From Okapia johnstoni (Eukaryota > Chordata > Mammalia > Artiodactyla > Giraffidae): a stretch of 64,000 bases of DNA. Both the position numbers and the translations under genes were made by a program. Below, piece after piece: positions 31,138 through 42,461 of this stretch (positions are counted from its first letter, which is position 1; each line of letters begins with the position of its first letter). A model generated the notes under the pieces. The model was not told the DNA's origin. It ran no database searches and saw only the letters and a list, made by a program, of their open reading frames with translations. The stretch is taken from contig CM044320.1 of the NCBI GenBank assembly GCA_024291935.2, positions 56,920,001 through 56,984,000 of the forward strand, in the 5' to 3' direction.

Positions 31138-31350
31138 CCTGAGTGTGTGCTCAGTTGTTCTGACACTTTGTAACCCCATGGACTGTAGCTCACCAGACTC
31201 CTCTGTCCATGGGATTCTCCAGGCAAGAATATTGGAGTGGGTTGCCACTTCCTACTCCAGGAGATCTTCCCAACCCAGGGATTAAAACTGCTTCTCCTCA
31301 GTCTCCTGCATTGGCAGGCAGCTTCTTTACCACTAAGCCTGCTGGGAAGC
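31138..31350 (-). mobile_element. Bov-tA SINE, antisense
   Basis: Tail 'gagtgtgtgctcagttgttctgacac' at left, core 'ccaggcaagaatattggagtgggttgcc', head 'ctttaccactaagcctgctgggaagc' at right. Confidence 0.92.
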
Positions 31351-32325
31351 ATATTGCACATGGAAGGCATTTATCCTGGCCAAGTAAAGCCTGGATACAC
31401 CTAATGGTTGGAAAGAAACTCATGAAAATTTTTTAAAACTAGAATCACTGCTACATCATGATAAACCTGGAGTTTGTCTTCTTTAAATGAGGCAAAAGCA
31501 TAGCATCCAGGGTTCATTCCATGCCAAACTTCTCTGGAGCATGAGTGATGGTGAGAAAGGCTGTTTAGGTTAACAAGGACAGCAGATGGCTAGAATAATT
31601 CCATATTTCTCTCTCTCACTGGAGGTTCTGTTTTGTCTGCTCAAGTCGAATAATTACTCGGTGCTGCTCTGAATTGCATCTGAACATGTGTTTTCATGTT
31701 AGCTTTGTCCTGTCTCTTTAAGCTTTCACTAGCTTCTCTGGATTATTGGAGGGAAAGGGGGAAAATAGGGTCCTACTCCCAGTGTCTAGAAGCAATAAGA
31801 AAAGGATGAAAGGAGAATGAGGGTGAATGGAATTCCAAGGAAGGCCCAGGGCAAACAAACTTAAAAGAGCTATTGAGTCCCAGAGCAGGTGCTTCTGGCC
31901 TCCAGCCAGCATCTGCAAACAAATCCTGTCTCTGTCCCAAACTTTGACCCCCACCTGCTTTCCCACCATGAGTGTCAAATAATTGGGACAGTTCTTTGTC
32001 TTTTGTAGAAAAGCAAGTTGCTTAATATATGTAGACCAATTGACCAATATAATATCTTGGTCAATTTTGGGAAAACAGTGAAGAATATCTAAAGTGCATC
32101 AAGAAAGCTTGCTTTAAAGAGAAGAATGCAGAAATAAAAGTGAAAAAGACAATTGAGTTTGGGCTCCTGATAAAATAATCATTGCTGTGGACAAGGCTAT
32201 GAGAAGCAGAGGAAGGCATGGTTGAATTTTAAGTTTGTGCTCAGTGTGCGCCATGGAGAGTCCTGCCTATTGTCACACAGCTGTCTCCGGTGTGAGCTAT
32301 TATTATTCCAGTTCTACACACTGTA
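31351..32325. other. single-copy sequence, nothing recognised
   Basis: The 109-codon minus-strand frame (31718-32047) has no recognisable features. Confidence 0.4.
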
Positions 32326-32635
32326 CTGGGTTGAATAATACCTTATGCCCTCAAATTTACATCTGCTGGTGTCTCAGAATGTGACTTTATTTGGTAATGG
32401 ATCTTTGTGGACAAAATCAAGTGAAAATGAGGTCACACTGAATTAGGCTGGATCCCAATCCAGTGACTGGCGGCCTTCTAAGAAGAGGGATATTTGGACA
32501 GAGAGGACACCATGTGAAGACAGAGACACAGGGGGAGGTCCACGTGAAGATGGAGGCAGAGATTAGAACACTGCATTTCCAAGCCTGGGAAAAACCAGGA
32601 TGCTAGCAGCATCAGAATCTAGAAGAGTCAAATAA
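32326..32635 (+). mobile_element. MLT1 (ERVL-MaLR) LTR, left part
   Basis: 'ctgggttgaataataccttatgccctcaaa', 'ctcagaatgtgactttatttggtaatggatctttg', 'tcacactgaattaggctgg', 'aatccagtgactgg' and 'gaagatggaggcagagattag' are MLT1 LTR blocks in order. Solo LTR; no retroviral coding sequence is attached. Confidence 0.88.
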
Positions 32636-32850
32636 GGATCTCTGGTGGCTCAGATGGTAAAGAATCTGCCTGCCATGCAGGAGACCCGGATTAGATCTCC
32701 AGATCAGAAAGATCCCCTGGAGAAGGAAATGGCAACCCACTCCAGTATTCTTGGCTGGAGAATTCCATGGACAGAGGAGCCTGGTGAGCTACAGTGTATG
32801 GGATCGCAAACAGTCAGACACGACTATGTGATTAACCTTTTCACTTTTTC
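32636..32850 (+). mobile_element. Bov-tA SINE, sense, inserted in MLT1
   Basis: Full length: 'tggtggctcagatggtaaagaatctgcctgcc' ... 'gggatcgcaaacagtcagacacgactatg' with a TTTTCACTTTTTC tail. The MLT1 resumes immediately to the right. Confidence 0.94.
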
Positions 32851-32995
32851 TAGAGGCTTCAGAGAGAGCATGGCCCTGGAGATATCTTGATTTGAGACGT
32901 CTGTCCTCCAGAACTGGGAGAGAATACTTTTCTGTTGCTATGAGGCAGCTGGTTTGGGGTCATTTGTTTTGGCAGTCCCAGGAAAGTAATTCACA
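32851..32995 (+). mobile_element. MLT1 LTR, right part
   Basis: 'gagagagcatggccctggagatatcttgatttgagacg', 'cctccagaactgggagagaatacttttctgttgc' and 'ggcagtcccaggaaagtaattcac' continue the MLT1 left of the SINE. Confidence 0.88.
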
Positions 32996-35900
32996 GATGG
33001 AAGACTCCTGGTTCCTAAAGTCCTGCTAGAGTTCCTTGCACAGGGGTCATGGTGTGCTGGCCACACACATGGACTTTTGCCTGGGTAAGGGATGCTGCAC
33101 AATGAACCACACAAGGTCAGTCCTGGGAAGTAACCTGCTTCATAATTGACATGCTTGGTTTTGTCCACTTGAACAGATCCGTTGAATTCCAGAGAGAGAT
33201 GAAGAGTGAAAAGTCTGAGGACTGTCATAAATTGCAGCCACAAAATTCATATACCTATTCATTTTTCTTCTCATTGTATCCTAGAAAAGATTCAGAGTGT
33301 ATTTCAAAGAGGCTAACAATAGAGCAAGATAAGGTCAATTAAACAAATAAGAAAGATGACACAGAGGGAAGAAAAACAGTGATAGGAAACAGCAGCTATA
33401 AACTATATGACATACTGGCCTTCCTCTCCTTCCTCACCCCCGTCAGGCTGATAAGGTGGACCCTCTTGGTAGGAGCGGGAAACTTCAAAGTGAGATAATG
33501 CCAACTTTGATTTTTTTTTTCTCTAATTTGCCTAAATTTCAGGCTGTTGCTTCAAATAGAAATGAGCTCTAATTATCCTTCTGCTTTTCATATCATTTTC
33601 AATAAGTCAGCATTGCTGTTCCAGTTGATCCACCAGAAAGCAGTGAAAGAAACCTCACATTTTCTGGGGCCTCTGCATCCTTTTAAAAGTGCACTTCTGA
33701 AATGTTTAAAAACAAGTCTTCCTTTGGAGCATTTGTGTGGAGAAAAAAAGAGTCTGGAATGGTTTAACATACTGTTGTTTGTGGTTTATCAAATCAGGCA
33801 CACATATTTCTATTAGAGCAGAGACAAACCAGCTTGGCAGTTATCATTTCATTTGATACTGAGCCTTTTCTGGGGTTTTTTGGTCATCTTCAGCCGCGTA
33901 TGAAAAATTTATCTTGCTCTGTCTAAGGGAGTAACCGTATAAATAAACAAGGACATATCTTTGTAGGAGGCTCAACTCTAGAATAATTCTATATTGTCCT
34001 CTGTAGGGCTTCCCCTGCTGAACAGACCCCAAATCATCATCTGGGGACCCAGGCTATATAGACTGCCTTGGGTTAAGTTGTGTTGCACAGATAGGAGCTT
34101 CTAATCATGTTTAAAATACCAAATATGTTTCTTTTTTAAGGGCATCCTATTCACATGACTCTGGATGTAAGTGAACTCTATTTGGAGAATATTTTAAAAA
34201 GGAAGGCCAAGAAAAATGGTCTACTCCTATCTCAGTGCTTGTTGATTGTATAGTCATACTTTGACAGCGAAGAACAACAATACAGTAGATGCATTACTGA
34301 TTTATTCATTTTTCTAAAGGAAGTGTTTTAGATTTACAAACAGCTCCTCTGCAACAAGGCAAAGTACCCCTTAAGGTTATTTAGTCTGTTGATTGCTGGT
34401 GTTCAGTCAGTGACAACCTGGGCTTTTCACAGAGTGATTACTCTTAATGAAAGATTAACTGTAGTCTTCTAGTAAAGACAGCACACAAAAGCAGACACAC
34501 CGGGTGGTATGACCTGACCCCAGATGTGGTGCTCCAGTGAGACAGTTCCTGTAGATGGCAGTGTAGCACTTCAGCAGTGGATCTTGCTGGGTGTTCCTGG
34601 GATGTGGATGAGATGCAAAGGATAAAAGCTGCTGCGAGAGCAGGCTTTGCCCTCTAGCCAGCAATTTAACTAAGTTGCTGGTTCACTACTCGATTTCATA
34701 GGTGCCCTCTAAATGAATCTTTTCTGAACTCAGCAAAAGTACAAATTGTTCCTTCATACACCCCAAATTGTCCTTTTGGTGAAGTGGGTTTTTATTTTTT
34801 ATGCCTTCTATTTTTTGAATTTCGGTTATTTGGAAAGGGCGATAGGACTTAAACACTCCTTTTCTTGAATTGTAAATGCAATTAGCTTAGCTGCGGAGCA
34901 CTCTGAGAATGAAACTCTCCTCCACTGAGATGATCATAAACTACATTTCATACAATGCACCAGAGCACAATCCAAAATGAAGATCTTTCTATATTAACCC
35001 TATGGCCAGATTTCCAGGATACTTTTTCTTTTGTTCTGATTGTTTTCCTTCCTTCACTTTTTCTAAAGCCTTTTAAAAAAATTATCCTCCCCTCTGCTCA
35101 GAGAACATGGATGACTGGGAATTTAAAAACAATCTAGAAATCACAGACTTAGGTAATTCATAATAAAATGAAAGTATGATGTCAATTATTTTCTTAATTG
35201 TTTTGACCTTTAAAGCCAGATCAGGGTTATATTCTACTGTGGAGTAAGTGAGTGATGGCAGTTGTGAAAGAATTTGTGGAGTTGTGCTAGTCATTCCAGG
35301 TTAAGTTTTCCTCTCCCACCTCCCCAAACATTCCTCATTGCTTCAGCAAGCAGCTGTGCACCAGCAGCGTTAAGAGCACACATTCATGATGTATTTGCTC
35401 TTCTACTGGAGCTATGTTCCCATGAATTGGAATATTGGTTATAACTGAGAAGAATTTTCATCCTCTAACTTTTGCCATTTAGCTACAAAATGTATGTATA
35501 TCAAGAAATGGCAAGTTTAGATATGAATGATGCATCGGAATCTGTTGTTCATAAAATTGGCATGGAAATTTTACAGGCAGGATCTGGTATGTAACAGGCA
35601 ATCAATACCTTCTGTTGAATAAATGAATTCTTAAATGGAAGTAAAAATGATGAATATACTAAGGGGAAAAGAGACATTGACTAGCTATCTAAAAGCCCAG
35701 AAAAACATTAGAAAGGCTTAAGAGCGATGGGAATTCAGAGATGAGGAGGGCAAAGTTGGGTGGAAAGGAGGTAACCAGTGGTGCTGGGCTTATGCCCTTA
35801 GACATAGGAAGAGGGCTAAAGAGGAGATCAAAGAATCAGGAAGGATGAAGGAAAGGCATGTTAAGATGTATCAGAGGAGATTAACAAAAAACTGATGATG

Positions 35901-36230
35901 AAACATTGAGTGGTCAAAGAAAGATTAAGGAATCTGGATATTTGAAAACACCATCAATGGGAGGAAATCGCACAGGTGACGAATGGGGCCTAGTGGAGAG
36001 AAAGACTGAAGGGTGTTAGGAAACAGTGTGTAACTCATCAGTTAGGTGTAAAAGCAGTGTTAGTATCATAACTAAATGTTAGCAGGACTTTCATGGCAAA
36101 GTCAATGTTTTCTTTTCAAGACTTGAGATGAGGGGATATTTGTGTGGAATGAGTCCATGAGGGAGCTTTTTTTCTTCCAGGATAAAGAAAAGAAAAACAA
36201 ACAAACAACCCTCCATTTTTCTGATCTGCT
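32996..36230. other. longest low-repeat stretch (3.2 kb), no gene recognised
   Basis: I recognise no clear repeat family here apart from a weak L2/MIR-like end at about 35580-35640. Frames of 60-101 codons are scattered on both strands without protein signatures or splice context. A few CpGs survive near 33890-33940. Confidence 0.45.
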
Positions 36231-36240
36231 AAAGTAAGGG

Positions 36241-37852
36241 CAGAAATTATTATGAAGAGGTGGCGAGAATACACAGAAGAACTATACAAAAAAGATCTTC
36301 ATGACCCAGATAACCACGATGGTGTGATCACTCACCTAGAGCCAGACATCCTGGAATGTAAAGTCAAGTGGGCCTTAGAAAGCATCACAACGAACAAAAC
36401 TAGTGGAGGTGATGGAATTCCAGTTGAGCTATGTCAAATCCTAAAAGATGATGCTGTGAAAGTGCTGCACTCAATATGCCAGCAAATTTGGAAAACTCAG
36501 CAGTGGCCACAGGACAGGAAAAGGTCCATTTTCATTCCAATACCAAAGAAAGGCAATGCCAAAGAATGCTCAAACTACTGCATAATTACACTCATCTCAC
36601 ATGCTAACAAAGTAACGCTCAAAATCCTCCAAGCCAGGCTTCAACAGTACGTGAACTGTGAACTTCCAGATATTCAAGCTGGTTTTAGAAAAGGCAGAGG
36701 AACCACATATCAAATTGCCAACATCTGTTGGATCATCGAAAAAGCAAGAGAGTTCCAGAAAAACATCTACTCTATTGACTACTCCAAAACCTTTGACTGT
36801 GTGGATCACAACAAATTGTGGAAAATTCTTCAAGAGATGGGAATACCAGACCACCTGACCTGCTTCCTGAGAAATCTGTATGCAGGTCAACAAGCAACAG
36901 CTAGAACTGGACATGGAACAACAGATTGGTTCCAAATCGGGGAAGGACTACATCAAGGCTATATATTGTCACCATGCTTATTTAACTTATATACAGAGTA
37001 CATCATGAGAAATGCTGGACTGGATGAAGCACAATCTGGAATCAAGATTGCCAGGGGAAATATCAATCACCTCAGATATGCAGATGACACCACCCTTATG
37101 GAAGAAAGTGAAGAACTAAAGAGTCTCTTGATGAAAGTGAAAGAGGAGAGTGAAAAGTTGGCTTAAAGCTCAACATTCAGAAAACTAAGATCATAGCATC
37201 TGCTCCCATCACTTCATGGCAAATAGATGGGGAAACAATGGAAACAGTGAGAGACTTTATTTTCTTCGACTCCAAAATCACTGCATATGGTGACTGCAGT
37301 CTTGAAATTAAAAGACGCTTGCTCCTTGGAAGATAAGCTATGTCCAACCTAGATAGCATATTAAAAAGCAGAGACATTACTTTGGCAACAAAAATTTATC
37401 TAGTCAGAGCTATGGTTTTTCCACTAGTCATGTATGAATGTGAGAGTTGAACTATAAAGAAAGCTGAGCACCAAAGAATTGATGCTTTTGAACTGTGGTG
37501 TTGGAGAAGACTCTTGAGAGTCCCTTGGACTGCAAGGAGATCCAACCAGCCCATCCTAAAGGAAATCAGTCCTGAATATTCATTGGAAGGACTGATGTTG
37601 AAGCTGAAGCTCCAATACTTTGGCCACCTGATGCGAAGAACTGACTCACTGGGAAAGACCCTGATGCTGGGAAAGATTGAAGACAGGAGGAGAAAGGGAT
37701 GACAGAGGATGAGATGGTTGGATGACATCACTGATTCAATGGACATGAGTTTGAGTAAACTCCGGGAGTTGGTGATGGACAGGGAAGCCTGGTATGATGC
37801 ATTCCATGGGGTCACAAAGAGTCAGACACGACTGAGTGACTTAACTGAACTG
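36241..37852 (+). mobile_element. BovB, 1.6 kb, 5'-truncated, with perfect TSD (copy C)
   Basis: Starts just upstream of the 'aagaggtggcgagaatacacagaagaac' block and runs to the CTGAACTGAA tail. A perfect 10-bp TSD AAAGTAAGGG (36231-36240 and 37853-37862) defines both ends. Confidence 0.97.
36252..37705 (+). pseudogene. BovB reverse transcriptase remnant (copy C)
   Basis: A 304-codon frame (36252-37166) covers the RT fingers and palm: GFRKGRGT, motif A with six bases lost before IDYSKTFDCVDH, and an intact YADD box at about 37077-37088. A one-base loss in an A run near 37157 shifts the frame. Beyond it lie further stops (ATAAGC at about 37335; TGA at about 37448 in place of a Trp codon) and then an open C-terminal block (37514-37702) ending in the same TGA-for-CGA change as the 24.5-kb copy. 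Non-functional. Confidence 0.93.
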
Positions 37853-37862
37853 AAAGTAAGGG

Positions 37863-38055
37863 ATCATTTCTGTGCACCAAAGGCCTGATTAAATTAGCAT
37901 TCATCTAGAATTATTGATCAAAGGGAAGCTAATTACAAGTTGTCAGGTCCTCCCTCAGACTTTGATGCAAGATTGTGTTAGTTTTCTTTGTTGGACATTG
38001 ATGATGAAAACATGATCCCGGTAGAATCAAGAGCCTCTCAACAGTAGGTAAAATG
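37863..38055. other. short unique stretch
   Basis: No feature recognised. Confidence 0.4.
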
Positions 38056-38056
38056 T

Positions 38057-38099
<43 letters not shown>
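38056..38099. repeat. (GT)19-20 microsatellite at a SINE tail
   Basis: A long uninterrupted GT run directly abuts the 3' (left) end of the antisense SINE that follows, so it reads as a (CA)n extension of the SINE tail. Confidence 0.95.
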
Positions 38100-38100
<1 letters not shown>

Positions 38101-38306
38101 TTGTTAGTTGCTCAGTCTTGTCTGATTCTTTGTGACTCCATTGACTGCAGCCCATCAGGCTCTTCTGTCTGTGGAATTCTCCAGGCAAGAATACTGGAGT
38201 GGGTTGCTATTCCTTTCTCCAGCAGATCTTCCTGACTCAGGGATCGAACCCAGGTCTCCTGCATTGCTGGCTGATTCTTTACCATCTGAGCCACCAGGAA
38301 AGCCCA
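38100..38306 (-). mobile_element. Bov-tA SINE, antisense
   Basis: 'gttagttgctcagtcttgtctgattc' at left and 'ctttaccatctgagccaccaggaaagccc' at right. Full length. Confidence 0.95.
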
Positions 38307-38438
38307 CAAGATGATTAAATGTTGCTAGTTTAATGCTGCCAATAAGAAGGGGAAGCATTTTGATGCCAAGACAGTTTGATATTGTTTTTCTTCTTAGTTA
38401 TTCATTAATGTTTAAAATTTAAAATTGCTAAGCAATGA

Positions 38439-38629
38439 TGGCCTGCCAATGTAGGAGACATAATAGGATGTGGGATTGATCCTTGGCTGGGGAAGATCCC
38501 CTGGAGGAGGGCATGGCAACTCACTCCAGCATTCTTGCCTGGAAAATCCCATGGACAGAGGAGTCTGATGGATACAGTCCATAGGGTTGCAAAGAGTCAG
38601 ACATGACAGAAGCGACTTAGCACAGCACA
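38439..38629 (+). mobile_element. Bov-tA SINE, sense, 5'-truncated, with TSD
   Basis: Begins inside the head at 'tggcctgccaatgtaggagac' and ends 'catgacagaagcgacttagcacagcaca'. TSD TAAGCAATGA at 38429-38438 and 38630-38639 shows the truncation happened during integration. Confidence 0.94.
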
Positions 38630-38639
38630 TAAGCAATGA

Positions 38640-39046
38640 GATCAATGACATTCTTATCCCAATTGACCAACAAACTCAGTATTTCCCAAGGGCTCAGAGA
38701 CAAGGCACAGCTTCAGATTAGAGGCAGGCTCAGGCATGGGGTGAGGCCCAAGGTGGAGTGAGAGGGAGGGCAAGGAGGGAGTGAAGGGCAGAGGGGGAGG
38801 AGGAGCTGATTGAGGCTTAGGGCTGGGATAAGAATAAGAAGTGTTAGCTGCATTTACAGATGGAGGCGTGTCAAAATGATTGACTCAGAAAGGCCATGTG
38901 TAAGCACCCTGCTTTGATTCTGGAAGATGTTAGATTAATCACAGTAGGAGAGGTTACATTGTGCTTGATCATTTGATCCCTGAATTCAAGCTAACTTTTT
39001 TTTTTCTTGTTTTTCTTTCTTTCTTCTTTTCTTTTTTTAGAGTGTT
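38640..39046. other. G-rich then T-rich unique stretch
   Basis: A GGGAGGG/AGGG-rich purine segment lies at about 38755-38815 and a T-rich low-complexity run at about 38996-39040. No gene recognised. Confidence 0.45.
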
Positions 39047-39105
39047 TATGATGAGTTTATTTGTAACAGCAACAAACTGGAAACAAACTAAATAAATTGT
39101 GGTAT
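39047..39105 (+). mobile_element. L1 3' fragment, left part
   Basis: 'atgagtttatttgtaacagcaacaaactggaaacaaactaaataaattgtggtat' matches the old L1 3' region and rejoins the L1 right of the BovB. Confidence 0.65.
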
Positions 39106-40414
39106 CAGTTCAGTTCAGTCGCTCAGTCGTGTCCGACTCTTTGCGACCCCATGAACTGTAGTACGCCAGACCTCCCTGTCCATCACCAACTCCCGGAGTC
39201 TACCCAAACCCATGTCCATCGAGTCGGTGATGCCATCCAACCATCTCATCCTCTGTCGTCCCCTTCTCCTTCCGCCCCCAATCCTACCCAGCATCAGGGT
39301 CTTTTCCAATGAGTTAACCCTTCGCATGAGGTGGCCAAAGTATTGGAGCTTCAGCTTCAACATCAGACCTTCCAATGAACACCCAGGATTGATCTCTTCC
39401 AGGATGGATTGATTGGATCTCCTTGCAGTCCAAGGGACTCTCAAGAGTCTTCTCCAACACCACACTTCAAAAGCATCAATTCTTCGGCGCTCAGCTTTCT
39501 TCACCGTCCAACTCTCACATCCATACATGACCACTGGAAAAACCATAGCCTTGACTAGATGGACTTTTGTTGGCAAAGTAATGTCTCTGCTTTTAAATAT
39601 GCTGTCTAGGTTGGCCATAACCTTCCTTCCAAGGAGTAAGCATCTTTTAATTTCATGGCTGCAGTCACCATCAGCAGTGATTCTGGAGCCCATAAAAACA
39701 AAGTCTGACACTGTTTCCACTGTTTCCCCATCTATTTGTCATGAAGTGATGGGACCAGATGCCATGATCTTAGTTTTCTGAATGTTGAGCTTTAAGCCAA
39801 CTTTTTCACTCTCTTCTTTTACCTTCATCAAGAGGCTCTTTAGTTCTTCATTTTCTGCCATAAGGATGGTGTCATCTGCATATCTGAGGTTATTGATATT
39901 TCTCCCAGCAATCTTGATTCCAGCTTGTGTTTCTTTCAGCCCATCGTTTCTCATGATGTACTCTGCAAATAAGTTAAATAAGCAGGGTGACAATATACAG
40001 CCTTGACGTACTCCCTTTCCTATTTGGAACCAGTCTGTTGTTCCATGTCTAGTTCTAACTGTTGCTTCCTGACCTGCATACAGATTTCTCAAGAGACAGG
40101 TCAGATGGTCTGGTATTCCCATGTCTTTCAGAATTTTCCACAGTTTATTGTGATCCACACAGTCAAAGGCTTTGGCATAGTCAATAAAGCAGAAATAGAT
40201 GTTTTTCTGGAACTCTCTTGCTTTTTCGATGATCCAGCGGATATTGGCAATTGATCTCTGGTTCCTCTGCCTTTTCTAGAACCAGCTTGAACATCTGGAA
40301 GTTCACGGTTCATGTATTGCTGAAGCCTGGCTTGGAGAATTTTGAGCATTACTTTACTAGCATGTGAGATGAGTGCAATTGTGCGGTAGTTTGAGCATTC
40401 TTTGGCATTGCCTT
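39106..40414 (-). mobile_element. BovB, 1.3 kb, antisense, with perfect TSD (copy D)
   Basis: Left end is the antisense tail 'cagttcagttcagtcgctcagtcgtgtccgactc'. It extends to the RT fingers at the right. A perfect 13-bp TSD TAAATTGTGGTAT (39093-39105 and 40415-40427) defines both ends; the target is an L1. Confidence 0.97.
39115..40412 (-). pseudogene. BovB reverse transcriptase remnant (copy D)
   Basis: On the minus strand three frames cover the RT. The 5' part (from 40412) includes the FRKGRG-equivalent region (here SRKGRG) and breaks by a frameshift near 40250. The middle (39739-40158) carries GVRQGCILSP and an intact YADD box but ends at a TGA replacing a Trp codon. The final part (39115-39720, 201 codons) runs uninterrupted to the natural C-terminus ending SRTRLSD. 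It retains the CGA-type codon that is a stop in two siblings. Confidence 0.93.
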
Positions 40415-40427
40415 TAAATTGTGGTAT

Positions 40428-40580
40428 AGACATTCAATAATGTAATATACAGCAATGATAATGAACAAGATCTTGCTACATGTGATACACAAAAGAATCT
40501 CACAAAGTTGAATGAATGTCAGGCACAAAAATGTATATACTGTATGATTCCAGTTACCCAAGTTTAAAACTGACCAAAAA
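40428..40580 (+). mobile_element. L1 3' fragment, right part
   Basis: 'agacattcaataatgtaatatacagcaatgataatgaacaag', 'gctacatgtgatacacaaaagaatctcacaaag' and 'gtatgattccagttac' continue the interrupted L1. Confidence 0.7.
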
Positions 40581-40809
40581 AAAAAAAAATTGGTTTCTAG
40601 AGTTCTATTTCTTCATCAAGATGTGCTTCTGTTTATGTTTATACTGCAAAAATTCATTAAATTATATCTTTAAAATTTTCACACTTCTACATAAGGCTAC
40701 ATTTTAAGGAAGATTTACATACAATTTGAAAAAGAAAAACCATATTAATGAACTACCTTTCTTAATTGGTAACTGAAGTTTGCAATTCTTTAACATTCTA
40801 TGTGTTAGT
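40581..40809. other. AT-rich sequence, nothing recognised
   Basis: An A-run lies at about 40577-40589. No gene seen. Confidence 0.4.
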
Positions 40810-41036
40810 TTTTCCTCCCTCCTCTCTCCTCCTTTATTCTTTGTGCATTCTTCACCCCTCCCTCTGTTTCTCCCCCACCTTTTCTCTTCTTGTCTCTTCC
40901 TTCTTTCCCTCCTTCCTTCCCTTCCCTTCTTCCTTCTTTTCTTCGTCCCTTCTCTCTTTCTCTTCTTCCTTATTTTTTATCCCTCCTTTTTTCCTCTCCA
41001 TTCCCTCCCTCTCTTTCTTTCTACTATTCCTTCCAT
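40810..41036. repeat. polypyrimidine (C/T) tract, about 225 bp
   Basis: Almost pure C/T on the plus strand with CCTT/CTTC/CCCT motifs and only scattered purines. Frames of 63-121 codons across it (runs of Ser/Phe/Pro/Leu, or Lys/Glu on the other strand) are low-complexity artefacts. Confidence 0.93.
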
Positions 41037-41057
41037 TCAACATTTAATAATCATATA

Positions 41058-41231
41058 CTGGGTCTTCCCTGGTGGTCCAGTTGTTAAGAATCTGCAGCAA
41101 CTTAAACTACATGCTGCAACTACTGAGCCTGCTTGTCACAACTAGAGAAAAGCCATGCAGCTCAATGAAAGATCTCACATGCTGCAACTAAGACTTGATA
41201 CAGCCAAATAAATACATAAATGTTTTTTAAA
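41058..41231 (+). mobile_element. CHR-type tRNA SINE, sense, with TSD
   Basis: 'gggtcttccctggtggtccagttgttaagaatctgcagc...gatctcacatgctgcaactaagacttgatacagccaaataaataca'. The central segment around 'gatccctggtcagggaac' is missing. TSD AATAATCATA at 41046-41055 and 41232-41241. Confidence 0.88.
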
Positions 41232-41241
41232 AATAATCATA

Positions 41242-41999
41242 CCCTACATGCTACCCCCTTCATTAAGCCCCCAAGTAAAATTTACACTGTTGGAGAAATA
41301 TCAAAATGTGCAGAACTTTTTTAGATGAGTCAAAACATTTTTTTCTCCCCAACACACCACACTTTATTTCACATATTTAAGAAAAGTCACTTAAAGGGGA
41401 TCATCATTTAATATCATCATAAAAGTTGTCCTGCTTATACTAATGGAGCAAGTGCTATTTATGTTTAGAGTTGTTGTTATGCACAAGGACTAAAGTTACT
41501 TTCTGTGGTCTCTCATCTGTGTATTCCCAAGATGTCAGTGGAGATGAGGAAGGCTATAGTAAGTAAGAAGTCATAAGACAGAGAAACCATCCTCGAGGAG
41601 ATTTTGTCCTTAACCTTACCCTGGTGACTTAGAGTAGCATGATAGGCTTAGAGGATACAGATTTGCTCAAAAGTTAATCTAAAAAAATTAATTCCACCAC
41701 AGTTCTGGAAATCTATCCACTGTATATTTCACTAGAGTCTGAAAATCACATAGTTCAGATATTATAGTTAATCTTTTGACATTTCATGGCTATTACAATA
41801 TTTTTGGAGCAATATCTAATTTGTTCTCATTTTTTAGTTTGGTAGTCCTTTGATCAGTTTTATCAAAATTCTGGTTGCCTGGTTTATTTTTCAGTGAGGA
41901 CCTGGAATGGGGTACAGTATTTCTATTCTGTCCTTTCACTAACCCAACCCAACTGCCTTCACATGGTTTCTACACAGCAATGCTAATAATCACCATTCA
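41242..41999. other. single-copy sequence, nothing recognised
   Basis: AT-rich; no repeat family or gene seen. Confidence 0.4.
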
Positions 42000-42145
42000 T
42001 ATCATAATATGTGATCCCACTGATTCACTGAATACCTAAAGCAGTCTTGTGAGGTGGGTATTACTATAGTAGTTTTTACAGAGTATTTAACTAACCCAAG
42101 CTCACATGGGTAAACAGAGGAGCTGGACCTTGGCCACAGATCTAC
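42000..42145 (-). mobile_element. MIR, antisense
   Basis: 'gcagtcttgtgaggtgggtattactatag', 'taactaacccaagctcacatggg' and 'agaggagctggaccttgg' follow the antisense MIR order. Confidence 0.75.
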
Positions 42146-42427
42146 TCCAAGTCAATGTGGTATTTTCAGGTGGAATTCTTGTCCCTCACCAGCTTGATTT
42201 TTGTCAACTCCAGGATGTTACTGTACTATATAAGCTCATTATCCTAGTTTTGGGCCCACCCTGGGAGCCATAATAGATCAGGTATCTTAGACCTCCTGCT
42301 TACTGCCTGGGCCAGGACCTGGGAAGTCATCTTGAACTCCAGCCTCTAAGCTCCAACTTCACTTCTCTAGTTGCTTAAAACTTGAAGACTGTTTTACGAC
42401 CTGCCTTGTATTTTTTGTTGTTTTACA

Positions 42428-42461
42428 TATGTGTGTGTGTGTGTGTGTGTGTGCGCGTGTG
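42428..42461. repeat. (GT)n microsatellite at a SINE tail
   Basis: GT run with a GCGC interruption, abutting the tail of the following antisense SINE. Confidence 0.93.

Noticed and set aside
34005..34030. 'gggcttcccctgctg', resembling a Bov-tA start
   Set aside because: Only about 11 bases match and nothing SINE-like follows.
40766..41145. Frames of 63-121 codons on both strands
   Set aside because: Low-complexity polypyrimidine tract.
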